Source: Alviniconcha marisindica (taxonomy: Eukaryota > Mollusca > Gastropoda > Provannidae). Taken from it: a stretch of 64,000 nt of DNA. The stretch lies in the NCBI GenBank assembly GCA_018857735.1, contig JABMCL010002109.1, forward strand, positions 1,508,501 to 1,572,500, given 5' to 3'. Positions 1 to 12,835 of the stretch are shown here, piece by piece. Each line of letters starts with the position of its first letter. The stretch's first letter is position 1. Both the position numbers and the translations under genes were made by a program. The notes beneath the pieces were generated by a model. The model made no database searches, had not been told where the DNA came from, and saw only the letters and a program-made list of their open reading frames with translations.

Positions 1-53
1 CTGTAAAAATGGGGACAACTTCATTTGTTGTCAAGACTGTCCTAAGTTTCCAC

Positions 54-394
54 TCAAGCTAAAGTTGGCCATTTTTCAAGTACCTGTGCACATAAGCTGA
101 AGAAAAGAAAGGGAAAAAAACAGAAGCCTAATCTGTACATCTGCTGATCCACTGAATTCCCAGCAATAATACGTGGATACATTCCATCTTGATACACGTC
201 TTTGGCCCAGTTTAAACAGAAGAGATCATCATACTGTGAAGACTCAACACCATGATTGCCACATACTTTTTTTGTGATTCCATACATCCTAATGATTCCA
301 TACAGTCCAGACAAAGCACCTACATAAAATACGTGGTATACTAAGTCGAGAGGAGTAACTTGCTCCACCAGCCCACATTCACAACAGAGGATTC
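54..394 (-). CDS. Unidentified coding-like exon at the left edge
   Basis: An open frame of about 113 codons runs leftward. A plausible 3' splice site (TCTTCAG) precedes it at 395, and an in-frame stop lies just upstream of that site, so it looks like an internal or terminal exon rather than a first exon. The start of the frame has a C-C-x-C cluster, followed by a hydrophobic stretch (VFYVGALSGLYGII) and a polar segment containing NWAKDVYQDGMYP. The last 24 codons read through a pyrimidine-rich tract that looks like intron, so the true exon probably ends near 115-125. It lies downstream of the GPAT stop codon on the same strand, so it would belong to a separate gene continuing beyond the window. 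I do not recognise the family; a transposon fragment is possible. Confidence 0.3.
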
Positions 395-1000
395 CTGAAG
401 ATAACCTTCAGGCACAGCCACTGGCAGTAAGTAGTGTTGCTTCAAATGTTCTTTTCAACAGATGCGTTCAGGCACTGGTCAGACAAAAACAGTTAACTTT
501 CTGTCGTATGATCTGATCTCCTGACCTTAAAATGGGGAACAGTTGCCATCTCAGTCAACAATAGATATGCCATCACACCCACCTTAAGGTGATCATACTT
601 ACGGCATGCGCTAATTCAAAGTTTGAATTGGCGGCTCATGACACAATGCTCATCACTAAGACTCATTTTTTGTGTGAAATCACAAGCAAAATTTGTGCAC
701 ACAGATTCTGATTAAACAATCTGTCCCTAAAATACGCATGAAATAACATACATACATGCATCATGTGTTTCCAATATAACTTTACAAGCCAACACTTTAA
801 GTTACACCGGCATGCATACTGACTGCAGTGCTAAATCTGGGGCTCTGAACTCAACAAAGCAAGAAAAGAAAAACTATAATGTATACAATAAGACCAGCAC
901 ATGCATGATGCATATGGAATATGAATGACCTCTAACAATTCAGGTAAACTATGGTAGTCATTGAACAAAACTAGTAAGCAACCAGAATATTATTACTGTA
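395..1000. other. Unassigned intergenic DNA
   Basis: AT-rich sequence with no reading frame, splice-site pair or repeat that I can support. Confidence 0.4.
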
Positions 1001-1713
1001 ATTGTGGGACTATAAGGCGCTGCTTGCTTTCTCAACTTTGACCCCTGTTGTTTACATTCTGTTGTCTGTCGATCTGTGTACGCTAGGCTTCTCTTAAAGT
1101 TGTCTGTTGTTGATCTCGGGATTTTTCAACACCCTGCCAAAGACCAGACGGATGGCACACACGGCGCAATTCAAACGTGGTGCGATCAAACTTGGAGATG
1201 AAATTGGCAACAGGAAAGCAGCACAGGAACTTGGTGTCAATGGTGAGAAAGTGGAGAGAGCAGAGAGTCCCTTTCAAAACACAACCACCGCTGTGTTGGA
1301 TGAGGCACTACTGTCACTGTTTGTGTCTGATTCAGAAGACGAAGAATGCTCCAGTTTCTCAACGGATTCTGACAATGAGTAGGCAGCTCTCGTGGATGGT
1401 TGTAGCTACCTGAACTTTCCTTCTCACTGTTTCCTTTTCCTGTTTGACTTATTATTTCACGATTTTGCCTTGTTCTGTTTTTTCATCATTGTCAGTGTAA
1501 TGAATGTTTGCATTTCATGTTTTCTGTTTCTTCATCATTGTCAATGTAATGAATGTTTACATTTTGTGTTTCGATCATTCGATCCTATTTTCCAATTTTT
1601 GCGCACCTTATATATGCTTGTGCAGCCTATTTAAGGCTTTTTCTTTATCGTTATTAAAAATTGGGGGAGGGGGGGGGGGCCTTTCAGAAAGAAGCGCCTT
1701 ATAGTCCCAAAAG
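1001..1713 (+). mobile_element. Internally deleted pogo/Tigger-like DNA transposon, 713 bp
   Basis: The two ends are inverted copies of a 25-bp sequence sharing 22 positions, with the core TGGGACTATAAGGCGCT at 1005-1021 and its reverse complement at 1693-1709. The element is flanked by TA on both sides (999-1000 and 1714-1715), the target-site duplication typical of Tc1/mariner/pogo elements. Inside is one short ORF with a CENP-B/pogo-type helix-turn-helix and an acidic tail but no catalytic DDE domain. A poly-G tract lies near 1666-1679. It looks like a non-autonomous derivative that kept both coding ends of its parent. The superfamily assignment is inferred from the TSD and the ORF. Confidence 0.75.
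1107..1382 (+). CDS. Transposase remnant: N-terminal helix-turn-helix joined to acidic C-terminus
   Basis: This 91-codon ORF lies inside the 713-bp inverted-repeat element. Residues about 20-50 (QFKRGAIKLGDEIGNRKAAQ, then ELGVNGEKV) resemble the first helix-turn-helix of pogo/Tigger and CENP-B-like proteins, which usually reads as a K-K-A-E-x-x-GNR-x-A-A-x-x-F-G-V pattern. Residues about 65-91 are strongly acidic and serine-rich (DSEDEE, then TDSDNE at the stop), like the extreme C-terminus of such transposases. The several hundred residues that would hold the DDE catalytic core are missing. It could not catalyse transposition; if expressed it might bind the element's ends. Two in-frame ATGs exist (1107 and 1152); the second starts just before the conserved part. 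Expression is not shown. Confidence 0.55.
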   Translation: MLISGFFNTLPKTRRMAHTAQFKRGAIKLGDEIGNRKAAQELGVNGEKVERAESPFQNTTTAVLDEALLSLFVSDSEDEECSSFSTDSDNE

Positions 1714-1715
1714 TA

Positions 1716-2393
1716 TGGTGCTACTTACTCAACAGTACACTTAAGCAGAACAGTGTAAACTCTGCACCTCGCCAACTGATTACCCACCCTCACAGACCTC
1801 TGGTGCAAAGCTACACCTCTTGAAACGTTCTCTCTCTCACACAAAGCACACAGACACTTAAACCTAATAATTTCATATCAACAGAATGGCACCAAGTTCT
1901 GCAGCAGAAGAGACGTTAACACCATTAGTAGACAGTTTGCAGCAACACCCCGTGACTTTACTACAACGCAACTCGCAGCCACAGGCAGCTAAACAAAAAG
2001 ATCATACCCCCAGTCACAGGGCGGCAGAAAAACAACATAAATCCTTGACTCACAACTTTCAATGCCCAGGGGTGACTACAGAAGTCACCAACGGTTGCTA
2101 CAAACCACCTGTCACCCACTTCTACTGAACACGACTTCCTCGGTCCATCACATTTTGCGTAACTTGAATGTCAACCACGGGTGTCAACAACATGTAATGC
2201 CGGTTTCCATCGAGGCTGAAGGTGAAGTGTATTCACCCGCGGGGACTCGCTCTGCCTGCCTTGTCAACAGAATGCCCATAGTTCACTGGCAGCTGGCAGC
2301 ACACAAGCTGTTCAGTTGGGTTTTTTGTTTGTTTGTGTGTGTGTGTGTGTGTGTGTTTTGTTTACTGTGGTGCAACTGCCCACATGTGATCAG
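1716..2393. other. Likely 3' UTR / downstream region of the GPAT gene
   Basis: No gene is visible. On the minus strand this is immediately downstream of the GPAT stop codon and probably includes its 3' UTR, but I found no clear AATAAA on that strand. A short (GT)n tract lies at about 2335-2357. Confidence 0.35.
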
Positions 2394-5300
2394 CTAGTCT
2401 GTTTTCAGCATGTTGCTGTACTGTTCCTGCGGTTTCTGTTTCCATGACTCTTTAGCACGCGTCCTCTTCAGCTGACCATCCCTGCCAAGCACAACCATAG
2501 GTCATTTCAGAGTGGAAGGAGAGGAGGGGGAAAAAAACACCATACAACCTATGCCTATGGAAATATGTTTGTCATGGCCTAAACACACAGCGGCATTGGA
2601 AACACCACAGTCATGCACTGTAGTACTATTAAGCCTAATACATTCACACATAATGCTATGCAAACCAAAGTTTAAAAGGTATGTCATTAAAAAAAATGTC
2701 AACATATCAGTATCATTACCCAGGTCAAACTTTTTGCCAAGACCTGGTGTGACTGACCTTGAAATGAAGTAAAAGTTAAGTACTTCTGAATTGCCAACCG
2801 TAACGGATAACTGGGTGTAAAACACCAAGTTACTTACTTACTGAAGCTGAGTTATTACAATAAACATTTCAGTTGCTGACATGCACATCCTGACCTTCAA
2901 GACTGGCCAAGCCAACTGAATAAACATAGCAGCTGATACTGCCATCACTCTTCTTTTTTTTCCTTCCCCAGTGGTCGGTTAACACTCTCAGATGAAGACC
3001 AGGGTCATGAAAGCTTATGATAATTACAATATCAAGAATCAAGAATATTTATTTGTCCTCTGTATACACAGGAAATTTGAATCATGGTCACGAGCAAAAC
3101 AAACCTAATAAATAGTGTAAGCCTACTGCACTGTCTCTCTCTCTCTCTCACACACACACAAGGACACAGTCTCCAATGCTAAAACGTGCACATTAATTTT
3201 GACAGGGATTAAAAATACAACTATCAAGTCACAATATATTGTAATAGCCTCTACTGTGCATTCATTTCTTCCCTACAAAGTTACCTCATACAAAATCACC
3301 AAACTACAACAAAACAGGGAAACTTTCAGCAGCATGAGCTTCTAACAGTTCTTTTAAACTTGTCAAAAAAAGGCTGTCAACAGGGAAAAACATCTGATTA
3401 TATATGGGCAAAGTTTTACAAGTTCACGCATTCGCAGGGTCATAAGCAAAACTCTAGCATTATTTTTCACATACGTTTCACTCGAGTCAGCAGGGTGAGC
3501 AAACACAACGCCACAAGGACACATCTTTATAATGAGCACTGTATTATTTCAGGTGGGATTTTCATTAACATTTTACTCTGTGAAACTGCACTCACCAGTC
3601 CAAGTCCACCAATCCACCCTGTTTTGCTATCTCTCTCTTTACTCGGCCAGCAAAATCTACAGCGTCCTCATTTTCCTGTGCACAAAAGAGAGAAATGAAC
3701 ATGACACATTACCTCCACTCTGCACATGAAATACATGCAGTCTGTTACAAGAAAGTAGATCATCTGTCAACAGAAGGAAATATAACCCCTTTCCAATCGT
3801 ATTACTTAATTCTTGGATTTTGACAACACAGGATGATATTAGCACAGTGAAACCACATAGGGTTATATCAGGGTGAATACTGTTTTATACACTGTTTCAC
3901 CCTTCACTGCCACGATGTCACTTGAAAACGACAAGTAAAAGTGTGAAAGCTGAAACCCGTAACCCTTTTTGGTTTGTTTTTTGTACTGGCATGTGAAAGG
4001 GTTGTCATAAAAATGTATAGCATTGAAAGCAGATGTACTATAGGACCAGAAAATATACTGTTTGCAGACGCGTCCATGCATCTTTCAGCCCGAAAATTTT
4101 ACAGGCTGAGGCAGTGAAGGGGTTAAAAAAAAAAAATAAATTTTTTAAAAACAAAAAACTTCTGTATCAGGGTGTAACAAGTCACCAAATGACAAACCAG
4201 GGCTCCCGCATATATCCTGCAGAAAGCGTAGACCAGTTACTGCTGGACATCACAACATGAGTGATCAGAGGGAGCCTGGACCAGAACAACTCAAAGTACA
4301 GCTCACACCACAGCCCTGTAATCAAGGCAGGATCATTTCAACCACCCCAAAGCCCTGCCTTCAACTTTAAGGCAGGATCATTTCAACCACCCCAAAGCCC
4401 TGCCTTCAACTTTAAGGCAGGATCATTTCAACCACCCCAAAGCCCTACCTTCAACTTTAAGGCAGGATCATTTCAACCACCCCAAAGCCCTACCTTCAAC
4501 TTTAAGGCAGGATCATTTCAACCACCCCAAAGCCCTGCCTTCAACTTTAAGGCAGGATCATTTCAACCACCCCAAAGCCCTGCCTTCAACTTTAAGGCAG
4601 GATCATTTCAACCACCCCAAAGCCCTGCCTTCAACTTCAAGGCAGAATCATTTCAACCACTGTCACCAAAGAGTAAATATCAGTGGGTTTATCTCACCCG
4701 TCTGTGCATGGGCGGCAGGTACCAGATGTCACAGACCAGCGCCCAGCTGGTCATGATGTTGAAGAGATGGGTCACCATGCCATGTTTGCTGCTATCCCAG
4801 AAAGCATCGCCAAACCGCATATCATACTGAAGATGAAATGAAAATTCAGCATTTTAGACCGCAATTGCAAAGTCTACCAATGACATTCTCTTTGTTTGGT
4901 TGGGGAGGTGGGGTGGGGCAGTGGCTAGATCTAGAGATGGTTGTGAAAAAGCCCTGTTTAGAAATAGTCACTGAGCAGGTGAGTTTTGAGGGTGGTTTTA
5001 AAGGCAGAAAAAAAGAGGGAGAATGGAGGAGTGTTTGATGTTAAGCACCCCATCAACACCAAAATGTCATTATCAGGTTGAAACAAAATTATCAGATCCC
5101 CAGTAAAAGTCTTATTTACAGTTCATGGCACTTTTAAAAGTGGGCTGGAAAAATATGCAGCTAAATGAACTGGGAAGGAAGGCATTCAAATAGCAGAATT
5201 TCTGACAGCAGGCAAAAGAATGCAGAGCAATATTCTGTTCTGCTCCAGGCATGAAAGTGGGAATCTTTGTCAGCTCTGGGTTCTCACCAAGATACTTAAG

Positions 5301-8300
5301 AAATCTGGTCAAAACAGGAAAATACAGACACCAAGATACTTAAGAAATCTGGTCAAAACAGGAAAATACAGACACCAAGATACTTAAGAAATCTGGTCAA
5401 AACAGGAAAATACAGACACCAAGATACTTAAGAAATCTGGTCAAAACAGGAAAATATGTGCAATCAATAGCTTGTGTTTTATTTGGGATACTTCAGAGAG
5501 CAAAGGTAACAGCGAGACAATAGCTGAACAGGTTTAAGCAAAAAATCTGCAACGTTATCGTTTTCCTGCACAACTCAAGTCGCAGCTAAGACACCCAAGT
5601 GACTTGATGCTACGCTCCTGTTGAAAAACTTGAATCAAATCTAAACAGTAAGTTGATTCTGCATCCCTACCTTGATGGCTACAGGGTATATCGTGGTCGA
5701 CACCTCAAAGCTGCCTTTCTTGAACATCATAACTGAAGTGTTGTTGATGCACGTCCCTGTACAAGAAAAAAAAAAGGGGGGATTTTAAAAATGATGCAAT
5801 AATTATGTACACTGCTGGAAAAAAAATCATGAATGAATAGCTGACATTTATAAGTAAGTCATGCACTCCTGAATGTTAATAATAGTAAATGCATTATTAA
5901 TGCTCTGAATCTCTCTGCAACTATACATGTGTGAGGCTCAAAGCACAAAACATAAAAATTACAAAAATACAAAACCAGCTTTAATAATGCTTTTCATATC
6001 TCACTCTATCCCTCACTCTCCCCCACATCCACACATGTGCACATGTACTAACACACACACACATATATACATACATACAAACATGTGACACTGACTTACA
6101 CATACACACACGTGACACTCTCACACATACGCATCCATACACGCACGCGCGCGCGCACACACCACACACGCGCACGCACACACACACACACACACACACA
6201 CGAGCGTGTGCACACAACCCTCACTTCCCTCTCCTTGTGTCTCTGTCCACCCCCCAGCCCCTCTCCCAATAATCAACACTCAGCCAATGAAGATGTCAGC
6301 AAAAGAAGAAAATCAGGTACAGCATCCAAAGCCTGCGAAAAGGTTAGAGTAACTCAGAGTAGGCAGAAGTAAAGAGAAAGGTTCAAAGAGGAGTTATGAA
6401 CTGTGCGAGAGAACTGCAGTGTTGGATGTGAGCAGGAAGGTTGTTCCAGACAAGGGGAGCCTGAACAGAGAACAACTGGTAACCAAAGCCCTTAAGTTTC
6501 CATCCTGTGCAAAAAAGATTTTTTTCATCTGAACTGGAACAGAGAGTCCAAGAAGAAGTGTATATAGAGACATGATGACACGTATGGCGGCAGGGTACCA
6601 TCGCAGAAACGAAAAACAAAGGCGGTTATCTTGAAAATAATCCTTTCTTTGACAGGCAGCCAGTGAAGTCCCTTGAGCAGTGGTCTACCATGTTCATGTG
6701 ATAAACAACTTTCACTGTGTGGTTTTGAACTTTCTGCAGCCTGTACATCTGATGTCAATGAGCAAGGAGTTGCAGTAGTCCAGCCAACTGAGAACAAAAG
6801 AACACATCAGCTGAGCAATGGCTTTCGTCACCAGGAGACAGCACATTGTCCGGTTTCAGCCTACATTACCAGTCATCCATCTCCCTACAGAGTTGACACG
6901 CTGCTCAAAGTCAACAACCAGTGACGGTCAGATGGAGCTGAAGACTGGTGAAGTTGAGTATCATCAGCAGATTTGTGATGACCACACCTACTTTGAGAAA
7001 TAACTTCGGACAGTGGTTGAATGTACAAAGAGTATTGGGCCAAAGGCTGAACCTTGAGGAACCCTATACTGTGATGCACACAGTAAGCAGACTGAAAGTT
7101 ATCAAACCAATTGTTGGTCAACAAATGGTTGCAAAGCTGATGCAGCACCACCTTCTCAAGCAGTCTGGAGAGAAATTGCAGTTTTGACACAGGTCTGTAG
7201 TTTTTTTTTATCTGTTTGCATCAAGGCCAGTTTTGTTTGTTTGTTTTTTGTTTTTTAGAAGGGTGTCATGACTGCCTCTTTGATTTGCAAAGGAACAGAC
7301 CCAAACAACAGTGATTCATTTACAATTTTGCAACTCAAAGGCACCAAGTCATCTAAATTATGTTTTCAACAAACTGTTAAGTCACTAGTGCACCAACATC
7401 TTTCTGTCCTGTTCAGATTACACTCAGCCTTTTTGGCTCCTCAGAGATCCATGGAGTGCACAGGCATGCCGTGACAGTCTGGGTGATGAGTGGAGCGTGG
7501 CAGTCTCGGAAGTTCCTCAGAGAGGCATTAAACTGCCCCAGCAGCTCGCTGTCTGGACACTCAGCCAACGATGAGGCCACCTGGGAGAGATCAGTCTGGA
7601 AACTGGTAGGATCAAGCCATCTGAGGTTTTCAAAATGTCACTTGTTGCTTTGTGCCGCTAGGCTTTCGCAGAGAAAGCTTACAGAAGACAGTCATGTGGT
7701 CAGACAGTGCAATGGTGTTCATTACATTAAGACTGCTGACGATAGGGGAGTCATCACAAACAATAACCCAGTCCAAGAGGTGACCGCAGGGAGGAGTTGG
7801 TCTCTTCATGAGCTGTTTGAAACAATAATCATGCAGCAAGGATCTTAATTTGACACACTTCGCTGTTACGCTTGTTCTCAGAGTGACAATTAATGTCACC
7901 CACCACAATAACCTCTTTACCGTCTCTGAGCAAGTGAAGAAAATCTGGAAACTTGTCCAAAAAACATTTTGTCTGTTCTCTTGTTCTGTTTGCTGTGATG
8001 AGGGCGGTACAAACAAAATGAAGTTGGTGAAACACTGCTGTACACGATTCACGCCTCAAATGTTTCAAAAGTCCAAATGGGTGGCAGTTTTACAACAAAG
8101 TGCTTCTCCAAAAACTTTTTTTTATGAGAGATGCAAGACCACCTCCATGTCCATCTTTCCTAGGAAATGACTTCAGTACATAACCAGCTGGTGTCATCTC
8201 AGCTCTCTGTGTTTCATCACCCTGCTCTTTCAGCTACATTTCAATAACTAGCAAAATGTCAGTCCCATGGTCAGTGAGTAGATTGTTCAGTTCAGATGCT

Positions 8301-11300
8301 TTGTTATCAGACCACCAACAGAGTGTGAGACTGAGAAAACTGTGAGAACAGGTCATCTCTAGGCAGAAGAGCATCAGTCACAATCAAGTTAGGGTTAGAA
8401 GAAACGGTACCTGTCTCCTCACTGCTAAAATGGTGAGTCCCCTTGCCAGAAATATGGTCTGAGGAGGTTGTATTGATGGCTGGCACTGATGAAAAAGTTC
8501 CAGAACATTTCTGGAAGACAGAACTGCCACTGATCCTCATCTCGATTTTCCATGGCTCATTCCTGCCACCTCTCCTTGATCTCTGCGGTAGACTGTAAGT
8601 AATGCCCAGGTGTCGGAGACATGCGATCAGTAGGAGAGAGGAAGGATCAGCAGAGGAAGACGAAGCAGTGTCAATATCCAGATCTTGTCGACTGTAGTAC
8701 TTGTGAGTGGGGGTGGGGATAGCGTACAATCCACTGACACTGAACTGTGAATCAAGCTGCTTGGCAGCTGCGACACAGAAGTGGACTGAAGACTTGGTGA
8801 GTATGCCTGACGGCAGGTAAACATTGCAACACAGACAGCAGAGCAAAGGCTGATAAAAAAAAAAGCACAAGGGAGTATGCCTCATGACAGTGCAACACAG
8901 ACAGCACAGCAAAGGCCGACAAAAAAAAGAGCACAAGGCAGCACGGGTGGCAGGTAAACAGTGCAACACAGACAGCACAGCAAAGGCCGACAAAAAAAGC
9001 ACAAGGCACAGAGCTCTCACTTCCAGTGGAAGCATCGCACAAAAATGGCACCAAAAAGATGGCGATGCCATGATGAAGAACCATACCAAAACTAGTTAAC
9101 CAAATTAAAAAACAGACAGGAAAAAAGCAGAGTGTGCAACAATGCCTGTGAGGGCATGTGAACATAACTCAGAGATGAAAACAGGTCATCAAACCGTAAA
9201 AATAAATAAATAGAAACGCAACATCACTGATGATAAAACAAGAAGCGCATATGCTCTGTCAGCTCACAGTCAAAAAAGGACAGGTTTAAGAATAGTTTTT
9301 TTGAACTCGCATGTCTTTGAAAAAAGACTGAACACTTTTGGTTATGGTTTTTGTTTCTGAGGAAAGTCATATATTTTTTATTTCTTTTTTAAAGGCAGAA
9401 TCTGATACAACTTACTTGTGTTAGTGTGACATTATAACACCTTCAGGTCATAATGGTCGTCCTGCTTGACCATATGGTTTGGTACTAATCATGTCAGTCA
9501 CATGTCACAGTAATGTAACATTTCATCAGCCCCTGACCACAAAACAAACACCAAAGAGTGTGAGAGCGCAGAGTGCTCTTCATCAGTCGTGATGCTCACT
9601 GAGCAATGACACAGTCATACAGAATAAGGTATTGCAGACTGGTAATTTATAATAAGACTAGGTCCGCTGATTACCTACATCCAAAAGAAAGAGAAAAAAA
9701 CTATAGCTGATTTACAACAAAATCAGGGTCTTGTACCGTATCACGAGGTAACAGGTTATCAACAACAACAACAAAAGCCTGCAAAGTCTGGCACCAAGAC
9801 TCAGGAAGCAGCACTCACCCTCCGGAAAGATGAGGATGGGCAGTTTGTCCAGGTCATTCACATGCTCCTTCAGCCTGCAGTACAAAGCGGGAACAACAGT
9901 TAAGCACTGCAGGAGGTGTGCCTACCATCCATATTTATCATCTCCATTTTAAGCCAACGGTAAAATCAGGCTCTCACATTACTGGCAGTGACAAGAGAAC
10001 AGGGAAACGTATAAGGTCTTAACCCTTTCAGCGTCAGCAGTTCTCAAATGCAGCAGCTCCTGCTGCCAGCTGTTTTTATGACTCTGGCACCAAACATAAG
10101 TTTGGATAATTAAAAAAAAAAATGTTTTTCAAAACAGCAGTTTTCAGGCCCTGTTTGTAAAAAAAATCAAAAAAATCAGCATCTCAGTCATGAAAACAAC
10201 CATGAGTGCTGCAACCTGTCTCAGCAGCATCATAAACAAGGCTGGTACCTGTCACCTGTGGCAAAAGAATCAATACAAAAAAGAAGAAACATGACAAACA
10301 CAAGCCAGCTTGTTTGTGCTCATCATTGGTGAAGAGCAAACCTGCATGGATATACCATGAGGAGCTCAACTGAAAGCAAAAAAGCATTGCTTTCACATAA
10401 ATACCGGTAGAACAACCAGATGAGGCGTGTAGATGAAAATATCTGAACATTTTCAGGCCGGCTTTACATGTACATGTCAGTACCCCTAGTTTAAGTGTAA
10501 AATGTTGTGTTCATCTATGCCAAATTAACAATTTCAGTGCCCCTTTAAGTGTAAAACACTGTGTTCATCACTGCCATATCAACAATTTCAGTGCCCCTTT
10601 AAGTGTAAAATACTGTGTTATCTATGCCCTATTAACAATTTTAGTGCCCCTTTAAGTGTAAAACGTTGTGTTCATCACTACCATATCGACAATTTCAGTG
10701 CCCCTTTAAGTGTAAAATGCTGTTATATATGCCCTATTAACAATTTCAGTGCCCCTTTAAGTGTAAAATACTGTGTTATCTATGCTCTATTAACAATTTC
10801 AGTGCCCCTTTAAGTGTAAAACATTGTGTTCATCGCTGCCATATTAACAATTTCAGTGCCCCTTTAAGTGCAAAACGTTGTGTTCTTCGCTGCCATATTA
10901 ACAATTTCAGTGCCCCTTTAAGTGTAAAACACTGTGTTCATTGCTGCCATATTAACAGTTACAATTTGTGAGACTGGCTCCCGATTGCATTTGATCCTTG
11001 GTCTTTTCTTGCAGTTTTTTTGTGTATTAACAATTACAATTTGTGAGACTGACTCCCCACTGCCGTTAATCCTTGGGCTTTTTTTCTTTCTTTCTTTTTT
11101 GTGGCTGCATATCCTCACAATACACAAGTGACCTAGACTGACATGCTCCGCTGCAGTGAAAGTCAAAGCACAATTATGGTTCAGGTACTTCCTACTTTTT
11201 GTTGAACAAGAAGTTGCCTGGTATCACAGTCTATTAGCTTAGAAGCAAAGCAGCTAAATCTGTGATATATATATATATATGTATTGTTCAGTACCATTCT

Positions 11301-12795
11301 ACTAAGGAGGTTCTAATCTTGTCACTAGCACATGCACAATTAGCTGACAAGATTGTAAAAGGGTATTTCAATACTAAACTCTAATACCCCCCCCCCCCCC
11401 CCACCCACCCCCCTAACTGCCCACCCAACTTCCCCCACCCCTCCAGGACTACTATGCTTAAACAAAGGACTACTGCCTTCACACAAACCTTTGAGCGACC
11501 AGGTGTCTGTCCTTGATTTCAGACCTCTCAAAGAAGACGTGAGAAGTGGCACGTCCCAGCGCTCGCTGCAACAACCCCAGCAGGCCACCGTGGACTTGAC
11601 CAACCTGCAGTTGAAAACAATCTCCTATAAAACTGTAATCTTCATCACATGCAGTTGGCAAGGTCAGCCTGCAGTTGAAAACAATCTCCTGTAAAGCAGT
11701 AATCTTCAGCACATGTAGTTGGCAAGGTCAGCCTGCAGTTGAAAACAATCTCCTGTAAAGCAGTAATCTTCATCACATGCAGTTGGCAAGGTCAGCCTGC
11801 AGTTGAAAACAATCTCCTGTAAAGCAGTAATCTTCATCACATGCAGTTGGCAAGGTCAGCCTGCAGTTGAAAACAATCTCCTGCAAAGCAGTAATCTTCA
11901 GCACATGCCACAGGCAAGGTCAGCCTGCAGTTGAAAACAATCTCCTGTAAAGCAGTAATCTTCAGCACATGCCACAGGCAAGGTCAGCCTGCAGTTGAAA
12001 ACAATCTCCTGTAAAGCAGTAATCTTCAGCACATGCCATGGGCAAGGTCAGCCTGCAGTTGAAAACAATCTCCTGCAAAGCAGTAATCTTCAGCACATGC
12101 CACAGGCAAGGTCAGCCTGCAGGTGGAACCCCTTGTTCAAGACCACCCTAAAGACCAAGTAAAAGTGGTCTTAAAAGTGGGGCGGTTGTCCCAGAAGGGT
12201 TCATTTACATGGAAAGTATGAAGCGAGAGGCTTTAGAAGAAGTTGCTGTTGTTGTCGTAGCGCTCCCCAGCTGAACACTCTAGGGGTCTCCTGGTACAGG
12301 CTACTGTACACTGACAAATGCATTCTACTGGGTGAGAAGTTTGTACATGTGACCATTTCTTTTATTACGCTGCCACATGAACAGCCACACACCGTCAAGG
12401 GCAGATTTGTCTCTATTTCTGCAGGATGGATGCCATCATCATGCAAGGAATTTATCATGGGTGAAGACAGTCCCCACATAACTATGCAGTGCATAACAAC
12501 ATTTTAATGTTGCCTTGGCATCAGCGTGTTGTGACAGAGCCAAAGCCAAGGTGGAGACGATATTTTCAAAGCAGGGTGGTCTCTTGTCAGGGTGCCATTT
12601 CATCAGGGTCTCTACTGCAGTAAAAAGAAGTTTGTTTGTTTTTCAACCAAAGTCACTGTCATGCTAATTTATATCTCTTCAACTTCAAGCACCCAGATGT
12701 GATTACATGCTCATGTGTAAAACATTGACTAACACATGCACACACACAATGTGATTACATGCTCATGTGTAAAACAATCACACACACACACACAC

Positions 12796-12835
<40 letters not shown>

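Noticed and set aside
4261..4830. 189-codon open frame with a 15-residue repeat KAGSFQPPQSPAFNF
   Set aside because: It is antisense to GPAT exon 4826-4698 and its donor. The repetition comes from an intronic 45-bp minisatellite whose length happens to be divisible by three.
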